Source of the DNA: an uncultured Clostridium sp.
Lineage (GTDB): Bacteria; Bacillota; Clostridia; Lachnospirales; Lachnospiraceae
DNA: 64,000 nucleotides
Direction of reading: 5' to 3'
Assembly (NCBI GenBank): GCA_900543885.1
Contig: UQTA01000001.1
Coordinates: forward strand, 107,863 to 171,862
Shown: piece by piece, positions 43,099-51,571 of the stretch
Position numbering within the stretch: the first letter of the stretch is position 1
Layout: every line of letters begins with the position of its first letter
Translations under genes and position numbers: made by a program
Notes under the pieces: generated by a model
Told to the model about the DNA's origin: nothing
Databases searched by the model: none
Seen by the model: the letters and a program-made list of their open reading frames with translations, nothing else

Positions 43099-43440
43099 AT
43101 GGCACAGAATCAAAAATCTTATGACACTGAGTTTAAAGCACAAGCGGTAAAACTGGCCCAGGAAATCGGAGGACATAAAGCTGCCAGGGAGTTAGACATT
43201 CCAAAGGGTACCATGTACACATGGATAAAAGCCTTCAAAGAGGGGCGTCTCAGCGCAAATGAAGCGGTCCATACGCCCAAGAATGCTTTATCCCTTAACG
43301 ATGAGCTTATTGAACTCAGAAAGCGGGTTAAAGAGCAAGATAAGGAAATTCGCCGTTTAAAGGATGAAAATGAATTCCTTGAGGAAGCAAGTGCTTTTTT
43401 CGCAGCCAGCCGTCGGAAGTCAGCAAAAAACAGAGACTGA
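43099..43440 (+). CDS. IS3-family OrfA (transposase DNA-binding subunit)
   Basis: 113 residues. The helix-turn-helix (YDTEFKAQAVKLAQEIGGHK, then LDIPKGTMYTWIKAFKEG) binds the inverted repeats. A leucine-zipper-like coil (ELIELRKRVKEQDKEIRRLKDE) follows. Near the 3' end, a run of six A (43425-43430) just before the stop is a plausible -1 frameshift site for making an OrfAB fusion. orfB overlaps by one base (TGATG). Confidence 0.92.
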   Translation: MAQNQKSYDTEFKAQAVKLAQEIGGHKAARELDIPKGTMYTWIKAFKEGRLSANEAVHTPKNALSLNDELIELRKRVKEQDKEIRRLKDENEFLEEASAFFAASRRKSAKNRD

Positions 43441-44345
43441 TGTTTATTGCAATCAAAACGGATGACGGCAGGATTAAGGGCAAAATTTCTTTTTATTGTA
43501 AAGTACTCCATGTCTCCAGACAGGCATTCAATAAATTCCTGAAAACAAAGGATGCAGCGTGGAAATATCAGGCACTTGCAGATGCAATGCTTGATATTTG
43601 TAGCGAAGACGAGTGCAATGACACTTACGGAAGAATCCGTATGTATCAGGCTCTACAGCTCAAACAGCCTGAGGGAGTACATATTCCCGGTGAGAGAACT
43701 GTTTATCGTGTCATGGAAGAAATTGGCCTTAATCATAAACCAAAACGCAAGCCTAATGGTATTACCAAAGCGGATAAAGAAGCCCGCAAATCCGATGATC
43801 TGATCAAGCGAGACTTCACAGCTAAAAAGCCTCTTGAAAAGTGTATTACCGATATGACTGAAATAAAGGCTTCCGATGGGAAACTGTATGTTTCAGCTAT
43901 CTTTGACTGCTATGATCTGGCAGTATTGGGGCTTGCTATGGATATAAATATGAAAGCAAGCCTTTGCGAACAAACTTTAGATAATGCCTGCAAAGCTTAC
44001 CCGATGCTTCGTGGAGCTATTCTTCACAGTGACAGGGGTACCCAGTATACCAGCGAGCTATATCGTAAAGCTATCAACAAATATGGTATTCTCCAAAGCA
44101 TGAACAGTGCCGGTGGCTGATGCCACGACAACGCCAGATGCGAAAGCATGTGGGCACGATTCAAAGATGAATTGCTTTATGGTCGTTACGATACTACCTC
44201 AATGACTGTAGAACAGTTAAAAACGCTCATCTGGAGATACTTCATCAGCTACTGGAATAATAGGAGGATCTGCTCTGCCAACGGTGGACTACCTCCGATG
44301 GTTAAGCGACAGCAATACTATGCTTCAATGCAGGCGACAGCATAA
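43440..44345 (+). pseudogene. IS3-family OrfB transposase, interrupted by an in-frame TGA
   Basis: The rve-type catalytic domain has the first Asp in ITDMTEIKASDG and the second in LHSDRGTQYTSEL. The reading frame stops at TGA (44118-44120) after NSAGG and then continues in the same frame with CHDNARCESMWARFKDELLYG, which holds the catalytic Glu, to a stop at 44343. Family members usually have Arg or Lys at this point, so a CGA-to-TGA change explains it. The truncated product lacks the Glu and should be inactive. Confidence 0.88.
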
Positions 44346-44395
44346 GGTCGAACATTCTTGAGAAAAAAGTGTAAACCAATATTGACAATATCAAG

Positions 44396-44637
44396 AGCTG
44401 GAAATACATTACACCCCGAAGCACGGCAGTTGGCTTGACATGGCAGAGATTGAATTAAACGTCATGACACGGCAATGCTTATCCAGACGTATTGAAACAA
44501 TTGAACGGCTCCGTAAAGAATTAAGTTCATGGGAAGAAGAACGTAACAAATCAAAAGCGAAAATTAAATGGCATTTTCAAACAGGTGATGCCAGAGAAAA
44601 ACTAATATCATTGTATCCGAATCTTACTACCAATTAA
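44396..44637 (+). pseudogene. IS630-family transposase 3' remnant
   Basis: An open frame begins next to the IS3 right end with ELEIHYTPKHGSWLDMAEIE and continues NVMTRQCLSRRIETIERL, KAKIKWHFQTGDARE to a TAA. YTPKHGSWLNMAE is the hallmark C-terminal stretch of IS630 transposases, with the last acidic catalytic residue. Everything upstream is missing, cut off at the IS3 boundary. Confidence 0.8.
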
Positions 44638-44654
44638 AAATTGGTAGTAAGATT
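44620..44654. repeat. Perfect 16-bp inverted repeat at the IS630 remnant end
   Basis: AATCTTACTACCAATT (44620-44635) and its exact complement (44639-44654) are separated by three A. It spans the stop codon of the remnant. It may be a terminator-like hairpin or scar of the old element end. Confidence 0.6.
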
Positions 44655-44693
44655 AAATGTCATCGGCACAATACACTAGTTCAGGATATAAGC

Positions 44694-45623
44694 TCAGCAA
44701 ATTTCCCTCTGATTGGAGTTTGTTTGTCTTGTCTCACACCTTTTCTTTTTCCCCTTTAAAAATGATAATTCTGTTTCAGATATTACAATAGCTGCAAAAA
44801 TCAATACAAACCCAGTAATCAGGCGTAGATTCAGGATTTCATGGAAAAAAATCACCCCAAACAAAACTCCAAATACCGATTCCAGGCTCAAAATCAAAGA
44901 CGCACTGGACGGATTGGTATACTTCTGCCCCACATTTTGCAGCAACAGAGAAAGTGCCGTACAAGCCAGAGCCAGATATAACACACCTCCTACCGTTCCA
45001 CCTGTCCATTCGATTGATGCCGGTAACCCTGTTGCCAGTGTAACAATCCAGGAAAATACTGCGCTGAAACCAAACTGTAGAATTGTAATCAGAATCGGAT
45101 CTTTTCCTCTTCCACATATTGCAACTGATGCAATATGTGCTGCGAACAGCACTGCACTTAATAAAGCTAAACCATCTCCTTTCGTTACTGCCCCGCCTTC
45201 CGTCAGAGATGCTGCCAAAATCCCTGCCGTACACAAAATCGCAGCATAGATATTATACCTGCTTGGTTTCTTTCTTTCAACCATCCACATCATAAACGGT
45301 ACAATAACACAATATGCTGATGATAAAAATGCGCTTTTACCAGGCATGGCAAAAATCACTCCGATCGTCTGGCTGCTGTAAGCCAGAAACAGACATAAGC
45401 CAATAATAAAACCATTTTTCATATAATCCCAGTTGAGCAAACGAAGCTTCTTATGAAAAATCAGCGCCAATGTCAGACAGCCAATGGTAAAGCGAAGGGC
45501 AAGAAGAAAAATCGGCGGCAACGTGTCGGTCGAAGATTTGACCACTACCAGAGAACTTCCCCATACAATCGCTACCACCAGCAGCGCCAGTTTCGCCAGA
45601 ATATCTGTATTCATGTGTTTCAT
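44694..45623 (-). CDS. EamA/DMT-family transporter
   Basis: 309 residues with ten predicted transmembrane helices in two EamA repeats. Typical features are AIVWGSSLVVVKSS, LALRFTIGCLTLAL, GVIFAMPGKSAFLSSAYCV and QKYTNPSSASLILSLESVFGVLFGVIFFHE. These are drug/metabolite-type carriers, usually exporters of amino acids or metabolites. GAGGAAATATC precedes the ATG. It is 9 bp downstream of a broken carbamate kinase fragment on the same strand, so it may have belonged to an arginine-type gene set. The substrate is unknown. Confidence 0.9.
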   Translation of the reverse strand: MKHMNTDILAKLALLVVAIVWGSSLVVVKSSTDTLPPIFLLALRFTIGCLTLALIFHKKLRLLNWDYMKNGFIIGLCLFLAYSSQTIGVIFAMPGKSAFLSSAYCVIVPFMMWMVERKKPSRYNIYAAILCTAGILAASLTEGGAVTKGDGLALLSAVLFAAHIASVAICGRGKDPILITILQFGFSAVFSWIVTLATGLPASIEWTGGTVGGVLYLALACTALSLLLQNVGQKYTNPSSASLILSLESVFGVLFGVIFFHEILNLRLITGFVLIFAAIVISETELSFLKGKKKRCETRQTNSNQREIC

Positions 45624-45632
45624 GATATTTCC

Positions 45633-46106
45633 TCAATTCCTTTCTAATGTCTGATTCAGATCCAGAAAAACCTCTTTTCCCGGTACTTCATCCGATACTT
45701 CAATTCTGTGTCTATCGGAACAGATCTTTGTTCCAACACCTTCTTCACATGCATGTTCTGCCTGTTTTAATGAAGTGATTACAGCAATTCGTCCCGGAAG
45801 CGTCTTTACAAAGTCCAGACATTCTTCCACTTTTGGCAGCATGCTTCCTTTGGCAAACTGTCCCTCAGCTATGTAATCTCTGGTCTCCTGCTCTGTCAGG
45901 GTTTTAAGTTCTCTCTGGTCCGGTTTATTAAAATTAATACAACCGCAATCAACAGCAGTCAGGATAATCAACATGTCTGCTTTCAGTTCCTGTGCAAGCT
46001 TCGAGCAAGACTTATCCTTGTCAATCATCGCATCTATTCCCTTTAGTCCATCCTGGTCCTCAACAACGGGGATTCCGCCACCTCCAACAGCGATAACCAC
46101 CAGACC
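45633..46106 (-). pseudogene. arcC: Truncated carbamate kinase (C-terminal half)
   Basis: About 157 codons starting GLVVIAVGGGGIPVVEDQDG and continuing GIDAMIDKDKSCSKLAQELK, ADMLIILTAVD and EGQFAKGSMLPKVEECLDF. They match the second half of the intact carbamate kinase at 59896-60906 closely, residue by residue in most places. The first half (about 195 residues) is missing; the frame upstream of 46106 has no homology. It lacks the N-terminal ATP/carbamate site and cannot be active. It looks like a rearrangement or duplication scar. Confidence 0.88.
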
Positions 46107-46223
46107 AGTCAGCCACGCCCGGGCGTTTATCGAGCATATCGGTGATGTGGTGTATCGGGTGGAATATGGGGTTGTTTCCCGGTGAAGCTTTTACAACGAA
46201 AACCCGCCAAATTTCACACTGAC

Positions 46224-46256
46224 CAAAAACGGAGAATGAATTCATTCTCCGCTTTT
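46224..46256. terminator. Terminator of the catabolic operon
   Basis: A perfect 22-bp palindrome centred on GAATTC (46230-46251) is flanked by A on the left and T on the right, so it can act in both directions. On the minus strand it is followed by TTTTT. It lies 49 bp past the DUF885-like gene and separates it from the arcC fragment. Confidence 0.88.
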
Positions 46257-46299
46257 ATCATACTCAACGCATGCCGGGCAAAGGCTTTCACCTGCCCAT

Positions 46300-47610
46300 T
46301 CAGGGCCGATAAGTTTTATTCAGCATTCCGCTCATGGACATATGGCCGCAGCAGATTTTCTCATAAAGTTTCCACTGCTCGTCTACACTTGAGGTCACAG
46401 AGTCAAAATACGCTTTCACTACATCTCTTGCATAATCATGGGCAACAAAATGGCCCTCATCTCCTGCCAGATGATTTACAATGGATGCGGGCGCTTCTTT
46501 TCCGATAATTGCATACTGCTTTAGGAACGCTGCCGCTTCCTCTTCTGTCCATATCTTATCCCAGATTTTTCTTGTTACCTCCAGCTTTCCATAGCCTGCA
46601 ATCTCACAGTATTCATGCCACAAAGGCATAAGCTCTGCCAGACCCTTGTCCAGCCCTGCCACACCAAAGATCACGTTCTTTTCAAACTGTGTCTTTTTTT
46701 CCACGGAATGGTCAAAACACATAGAGATCACATAGCGTGCTGAACCCTCCGTAAATGCCGAGGAGGAGGAGAACTGCTGTACAACTGCCATTTCCGGCCA
46801 GCAGGTATCAATATAGGTCTGCATCCTCTTTTCATAATAGGTAAGGTGGCCCGGCTCCATTTCATGTCCGATACATTCAATCACATTGTCCACAGTCCAT
46901 GGATAATCCAGGTTAAAATTTCTCTCATATTCCAGATGATTGTAGTCATATCCAAAAAGAATGGACAAAAATGCCATACCAGGATCCGGAAGTCTGCGAA
47001 CACGCACTCTGGGCATGCTATTTCCGGTCAATGTCATTCTTGCCATAGACATGTCGTGGAATGCCTTAGTCGTATCCGTCATTACTGCAAGCAGCTTATC
47101 CTGAGGAATGGAAATTCTTCTCCTAAATTCATAAATCTTATCCTGCACGGAGCCGCTGCCCGGAAGAGCCTGATTCAGAGCCTCCAGTATACGGTCAAAC
47201 CGTGTATAGTCGTAGACTGGTGCTACCAGATCGTAAAGCTTCTGTGTCATCTCATCAAAAGGCATTGTTTCGCCCAGGAGCATACGTGCTCTTGTGTGCA
47301 GCGCTACCACATGATCGATCAGATAATCTATTCTTTGCTTCTCCTGAGGCTTTGCGGTCTTTGCGTATAGTTTCAGGCTTTCCGTCAGATGAGCGGATTC
47401 GTCAAGGATATCCTCCAGGGTTTTTCCATGCTTTGCATCTGCAATCTCATAATCCGGAAGTATTTTGTAATCTCTGGAAAAACGCATACTGGTTCTTCGC
47501 CAGAACGGTCCCTCCGTATACCACTGAATATCAATATCATCATACCTGCTCTTACAAAGCGTAAGATCCAAATATTGCTGCGCCATTGCATTTAATGCTG
47601 CTTCTGACAT
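46300..47610 (-). CDS. HExxxH metallohydrolase (DUF885-like)
   Basis: 436 residues from the ATG after AGGAGG. The central motif ECIGHEMEPGHLTYYE is an HExxxH zinc site followed by a downstream region FTEGSARYVISM, as in the DUF885 group of putative metallopeptidases. There is no signal peptide, so it acts in the cytoplasm. It is last in the operon, 17 bp after the second deacetylase-fold gene. Since its neighbours are ring-opening or amide-type hydrolases, it may cleave an amide of a small molecule and not a peptide. That is inference. Confidence 0.72.
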   Translation of the reverse strand: MSEAALNAMAQQYLDLTLCKSRYDDIDIQWYTEGPFWRRTSMRFSRDYKILPDYEIADAKHGKTLEDILDESAHLTESLKLYAKTAKPQEKQRIDYLIDHVVALHTRARMLLGETMPFDEMTQKLYDLVAPVYDYTRFDRILEALNQALPGSGSVQDKIYEFRRRISIPQDKLLAVMTDTTKAFHDMSMARMTLTGNSMPRVRVRRLPDPGMAFLSILFGYDYNHLEYERNFNLDYPWTVDNVIECIGHEMEPGHLTYYEKRMQTYIDTCWPEMAVVQQFSSSSAFTEGSARYVISMCFDHSVEKKTQFEKNVIFGVAGLDKGLAELMPLWHEYCEIAGYGKLEVTRKIWDKIWTEEEAAAFLKQYAIIGKEAPASIVNHLAGDEGHFVAHDYARDVVKAYFDSVTSSVDEQWKLYEKICCGHMSMSGMLNKTYRP

Positions 47611-47627
47611 TCTAATCCTCCTGTTTC

Positions 47628-48446
47628 TTATGATAAGTATTCTGCAATCTCGCCACCGGTGGTAATCCATGCCTCCTTGCAGTTCTGCATGTTTTCCAGC
47701 AGCCGTTCCAGCATAAAAATCCTTCCCTGCTCTCCGATGGCCTGTGGGTCAAGCTGAAGATTCATCAGGGTTCCCCAACGTTTTGTTCCTTCCCATTCAT
47801 ATTCCCAGTTTTTCAGCACTTGGTCCATAGAGGCTGACCGCGCCTGCCCCGGAGGAATAGGCGGATCAAAGGCAAAGGTAAAATAAGGGAGATCAAACAG
47901 CTCCCAATGAATTGGCAACTCCAAAAGCCCGATGTTCTTATGTACGTAAGGAACATCATCATCTGAAAGGGAGCTGCTGTAGCAAAAACCCAACTCCTTT
48001 AAAACCTCCAGCGTAGCCTTATTGATCTCTCCCTCCGGCATACGAAAACCACGCACCTCTTTACCGCTCACCTCTTCCAGCCGTTTCCTGGCCCTGGCCA
48101 AAACCTTCTTTTGCTCTTCTTTGGAGAGCGCCCCCAAAATTTCATGCTCATCTCCATGGCAGCCGATTTCATGACCTCTTCGGGCAATTTCCATCACCTG
48201 GGCCGGGTAACGGTCCGCAACCGCTCCCGGGATGAAAAAGGTTGCCTTTACGCCATAGTTGTCCAGCGTGTCCAGCAGTCTGGGAAGGCCAAATTCCATT
48301 CCGGTTTTTCCCAAACGCATAATATCACCTTCGTCTACATTGATGCCCGGGTAATAAATCCTCCCGTAAAATTCCGCATCTAAATTCACACTGAGCATGA
48401 CGGCGCATTTTTTCCCTTCCGGCCAGATTTTACTGTACTCATTCAT
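47628..48446 (-). CDS. Polysaccharide-deacetylase-fold hydrolase, copy 2 (PuuE-like)
   Basis: 272 residues from the ATG after GGAGG. The NodB-type barrel shows the first motif MLSVNLDAEFYG, TFFIPGAVADRYP and the metal motif HEIGCHGDEHE. GFRMPEGEIN and ELPIHWELFDLPYF follow. The LDAE first motif, with no signal peptide, groups it with intracellular imidase and allantoinase-type members and not with cell-wall deacetylases. It overlaps copy 1 by 8 bp, and the two may form a heteromer or act in sequence. The substrate is unknown. Confidence 0.85.
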   Translation of the reverse strand: MNEYSKIWPEGKKCAVMLSVNLDAEFYGRIYYPGINVDEGDIMRLGKTGMEFGLPRLLDTLDNYGVKATFFIPGAVADRYPAQVMEIARRGHEIGCHGDEHEILGALSKEEQKKVLARARKRLEEVSGKEVRGFRMPEGEINKATLEVLKELGFCYSSSLSDDDVPYVHKNIGLLELPIHWELFDLPYFTFAFDPPIPPGQARSASMDQVLKNWEYEWEGTKRWGTLMNLQLDPQAIGEQGRIFMLERLLENMQNCKEAWITTGGEIAEYLS

Positions 48447-49290
48447 GCTTTTCGCCCTCCAGTTCTGCCCTGTAGTAGTCTGCAATGTTTTTGCATGTGG
48501 TGCACCATATGTCACGGTTTTCTGCAAGATATTTACAGAAATGTTCCAATATAATCGCTCGTCCCGGTGTTCCCGCAACCTGGGGGTGAAAAGCGGATGA
48601 GCCGATGTTTCCAAACTTGATCATTCCCTCTATTTCACGGATCCAGTTTGTATACACAACATCGTAGGCAGCGATACGCGGCATTCCCTCCAGAACCGCC
48701 GGATAGGAATGCAGCACCGTCTGCACATAATCATCCATCTGCTCATCACGGCAGGGTACGTTGATTCCTTTTGTTTTTTCACCGTTCACGTAGTAGTAGC
48801 CTATTCCTTCACCGCTGGTTCCTGCGCTGGAATAAAGAAATCCGCCGCCGTCATAAAGCCATTTTTCCGTTTCCGGGAGCAAGGCTCCTGTAGGCCTCAT
48901 TCCGCAGGCTTTTCTTCCCGTATATTTCAAAAACAGCTCCTGGCTTTTCTCAACATACTCCTGCTGTTGTTCCAGTGTGTTTCCGTATCTTCCCGTATGG
49001 TCATAACCATGATGGGAAATCTCATGTCCGCCGTCCAGAATTTTTTCTACAACCGCCTGGTGCTCCTCAATCATTACCGCAGGAATAAACCAAGTTGCCT
49101 TTAAATCAAATTCCTTTAAAATCTCCAGGATTCTGTATGCGCCCTTTCTCGGACCATAGCCTCCGATCGACGGCCCCTTTAAAAAGCTGTCACCTCCCGG
49201 AAGTCGCCTTGCTTTATTGCGCCATATAGTCTCTCCATCCAAATCAAATCCCAGATTAAATGCGCTTTTCGCCTGATTCGGCCAAATCAT
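48439..49290 (-). CDS. Polysaccharide-deacetylase-fold hydrolase, copy 1
   Basis: 283 residues. The first motif is LGFDLDGETIWR, the second HEISHHGYDH, and GMRPTGALLP and FGNIGSSAFHPQVAGTPGRA come later. FDLDGE..W matches the HpPgdA/cyclic-imidase branch of the NodB superfamily, whose members hydrolyse cyclic imides or related amides. No signal peptide is present. It starts 14 bp after the second SDR gene. It is a paralogue of copy 2 with modest identity. Confidence 0.85.
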   Translation of the reverse strand: MIWPNQAKSAFNLGFDLDGETIWRNKARRLPGGDSFLKGPSIGGYGPRKGAYRILEILKEFDLKATWFIPAVMIEEHQAVVEKILDGGHEISHHGYDHTGRYGNTLEQQQEYVEKSQELFLKYTGRKACGMRPTGALLPETEKWLYDGGGFLYSSAGTSGEGIGYYYVNGEKTKGINVPCRDEQMDDYVQTVLHSYPAVLEGMPRIAAYDVVYTNWIREIEGMIKFGNIGSSAFHPQVAGTPGRAIILEHFCKYLAENRDIWCTTCKNIADYYRAELEGEKHE

Positions 49291-49304
49291 TCTCTTTTCT
49301 CCCT

Positions 49305-50066
49305 TTATACAAGCATTCTCTTGCCGCCATTTGGAGCAACAATCTGCCCTGTTACATAATCCGCTGCCTCAGATACCAAGAACAATGCTGTGTTTGCCAC
49401 ATCCTCCGGTACCGCAATACGTCCCAGCGGAATCATCGGAATTTCATCTGCAACCAACTCAAAGTCTGCCTCGCGCAGTCCTGGCGTATCCGTTGTTGGA
49501 ACCGGAATTACATTTACATTTATTCCGTAAGGAGCCCCCTCCTTTGCGATAGAAGTGGTCAGACCGATAATACCTGCCTTTGCGGAAGCATAGTGCGCAC
49601 AAAAATCTCCTCCGCCGATGGCGTAACCGGAGCTGATATTTACAATCTTACCCCTCTTCTGATCCCGCATGTAAGGAAACACCTCGCGGATCATGTAGAA
49701 GGCGCTGTACAGGTTAAAACGGATATAGTAATCCCACCGCTCATCGGTAATGCTGAAGAAATCACAGGGCGGCTCTCCTCCTCCTGCATTGTTTACCAGA
49801 ATATCAACGGTTCCGAAGGCTTTCACGGTTGCTGCCACTAAATTTTTAATGTCCTCAATCCTGCACACATCGCAATGGCAGTATTCTGCCACACCACCTG
49901 CGTCAATAATCTCCTTCTTTACATTGTTTCCGTTTTCATCATTAATATCTGTCACCATAACCTTTACGCCGTAGGAAGCCAAAGCCAAAGCAATTCCACG
50001 GCCAATTCCACGGCCCGACCCAGTTACGATTGCAACTTTTCCATCAATTCTTAAATAGTCCTTCAT
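49305..50066 (-). CDS. SDR-family oxidoreductase, copy 2
   Basis: 253 residues of the classical short-chain dehydrogenase/reductase family. TGSGRGIGRGIA binds the dinucleotide, VTDIND favours NAD by the acidic residue after strand 2, and NNAGGGE stabilises the core. The active site is Ser in SSGYAIG and Tyr-x-x-x-Lys in YASAKAG. It lies between livF and the deacetylase-fold genes. It probably oxidises or reduces an alcohol or ketone intermediate of the pathway. Confidence 0.93.
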   Translation of the reverse strand: MKDYLRIDGKVAIVTGSGRGIGRGIALALASYGVKVMVTDINDENGNNVKKEIIDAGGVAEYCHCDVCRIEDIKNLVAATVKAFGTVDILVNNAGGGEPPCDFFSITDERWDYYIRFNLYSAFYMIREVFPYMRDQKRGKIVNISSGYAIGGGDFCAHYASAKAGIIGLTTSIAKEGAPYGINVNVIPVPTTDTPGLREADFELVADEIPMIPLGRIAVPEDVANTALFLVSEAADYVTGQIVAPNGGKRMLV

Positions 50067-50086
50067 TGTATTCTCCTTATTCGCTT

Positions 50087-50785
50087 TTATTTTTTTCTAC
50101 CCAGATATGCCGCAACTACATTCTCATCCTTTGCAATCTCATCGCCGGTTCCGTAACGCACGATTTTCCCCTGCTCCATAACACAGGCATGATGGGCAAT
50201 TTTTAACGCCTTGCGCGCATTCTGCTCAACAAGCAGAATTGTAACTCCCTGTTGGTTTATCTCATCAATGTAGGCAATCACCTCATTTACGATCAAGGGT
50301 GCCAGGCCAAGAGATGGCTCATCCAGGATCAGCACCTTGGGATTTGCCATCAGTCCTCTTGCAATGGCCAGCATCTGCTGCTCGCCGCCAGACATGGTTC
50401 CTGCTCGCTGAGACCGCCGCTCTTTCAATCTTTTAAACATAGAGTAAGCCCGTTCAAGCCCCTCTCCTCTGTTCTTTGAAAGGTAGCCTCCCATCAGCAG
50501 ATTCTCTTCTACTGTAAGATTGGGAAAAATCCATCTTCCCTCCGGCACCATGGCAATTCCCTTTGCCACAACCGCATTGGCTGTTCTCGGAAGCACCTCG
50601 CCATCGTAGCTCACCTCGCCGCTCTGGGGTTTCAAAAGACCAGAAATGCATTTAAGAAGCGTTGACTTTCCTGCTCCGTTTGCTCCGACAATAGACAGGA
50701 TTTCTCCCTGCTGTACCTCAAAGCTCACTCCCTTTAAAGCCTGGATTTTCCCATAATTAAATACGAGATTATCGATTTTTAACAT
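50087..50785 (-). CDS. livF: Branched-chain-type ABC transporter ATPase LivF
   Basis: 232 residues from MLKIDNLVF; an upstream start overlaps livG. Walker A GANGAGKST, signature MSGGEQQMLAIARGL, Walker B LILDEPSLGL and the switch His (LLVEQN region) are intact. LivF-type ATPases pair with LivG. The gap to livG is 1 bp. With the other four genes it forms a complete importer for an amino acid, amide or urea-like substrate. Confidence 0.95.
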   Translation of the reverse strand: MLKIDNLVFNYGKIQALKGVSFEVQQGEILSIVGANGAGKSTLLKCISGLLKPQSGEVSYDGEVLPRTANAVVAKGIAMVPEGRWIFPNLTVEENLLMGGYLSKNRGEGLERAYSMFKRLKERRSQRAGTMSGGEQQMLAIARGLMANPKVLILDEPSLGLAPLIVNEVIAYIDEINQQGVTILLVEQNARKALKIAHHACVMEQGKIVRYGTGDEIAKDENVVAAYLGRKK

Positions 50786-50786
50786 A

Positions 50787-51563
50787 TCAGTCACCCACCC
50801 CCAAGTACGCGTCAATTACTTCCTGGTTGTTCTGTATTTCCTCAGGATTTCCTGTAGCCAGCTGGCTGCCGAAATTGATTACTGTTATCTCATCACAAAC
50901 ACTCATAATAACATCCATATGATGATCGATGACCAGGATGGTAATTCCTTTGTTTTTTTCAGAAATTTCCCGAATTACCCCTGCCAATGATTCGGATTCA
51001 TCCTCATTCATACCTGCCGCAGGCTCATCCAAAAGAAGCAGCTTCGGGGATGTGACCAGCGCTCTTACGATTTCCAACCTTCGCTGCATTCCGTAAGGCA
51101 GGTTCCTTGCCAGCTGGTTGCGAATCTCCCAGAGACCCATGTCCTTTAAGGCCTCCTCACAGATTTTTGCGCAGGTTTCCTCCTCCTGCTTATAACGTTT
51201 GTTTTTTACAATTCCATCCCAGAAATTATAGGACATGTTTTTCTGATAGGCGATATGTACATTTTCATACACGCTCAGGTCTCCAAACAGCCTGATATTC
51301 TGAAAAGTACGGGCAATTCCCTCTCTTGCAATCTGATAAGGCAGTTTACCCGCTATTGATTTCCCATACAGCAGGATGTCACCCTCTGTCGGTTTGTATA
51401 CACCGGTAATCATATTAAATAAGGTCGTTTTCCCGGCTCCGTTTGGACCAATAATACCAAAAATCTGTCCCTGTTTAACTTTGATATTTGCATGATTGGT
51501 CGCCACAATTCCGCCAAACCGTTTGCTGACATCCCGGATTTCCAAAGCGTATCCGTTATTATC
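50787..51563 (-). CDS. livG: Branched-chain-type ABC transporter ATPase LivG
   Basis: 258 residues from MDNNGYALE. Walker A GPNGAGKTT, the Q-loop region ARTFQNIRLFGDLSVYENV, signature PYGMQRRLEIVRALV (a LivG-type variant of the signature) and Walker B LLLDEPAAGMN are present. GITILVIDHHMDVIM has the switch His. It starts 8 bp after livM. Confidence 0.95.
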   Translation of the reverse strand, partial: DNNGYALEIRDVSKRFGGIVATNHANIKVKQGQIFGIIGPNGAGKTTLFNMITGVYKPTEGDILLYGKSIAGKLPYQIAREGIARTFQNIRLFGDLSVYENVHIAYQKNMSYNFWDGIVKNKRYKQEEETCAKICEEALKDMGLWEIRNQLARNLPYGMQRRLEIVRALVTSPKLLLLDEPAAGMNEDESESLAGVIREISEKNKGITILVIDHHMDVIMSVCDEITVINFGSQLATGNPEEIQNNQEVIDAYLGVGD

Positions 51564-51571
51564 CATAGCGA

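Larger units (their letters stand above)
43020..44387 (+). mobile_element. IS3-family insertion sequence (about 1368 bp, inactivated)
   Basis: The ends begin TGTACAATA...GTT.ACAC...TTCTCAAG.AT on the left and show the matching inverted sequence on the right (TGTCAATA...GTT.ACAC...TTCTCAAG.AT read inwards), about 28 of 38 positions agreeing. Inside are orfA and orfB in the IS3 arrangement. No clear 3-5 bp target duplication is seen (left flank GGTGT, right flank ATATC). orfB carries an in-frame stop, so the element cannot make a full transposase unless the stop is read through. Confidence 0.85.

Noticed and set aside
44118..44120. Selenocysteine at the TGA in OrfB
   Set aside because: No reason for selenocysteine in a transposase. 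The family usually has Arg or Lys here, so a nonsense mutation is simpler.
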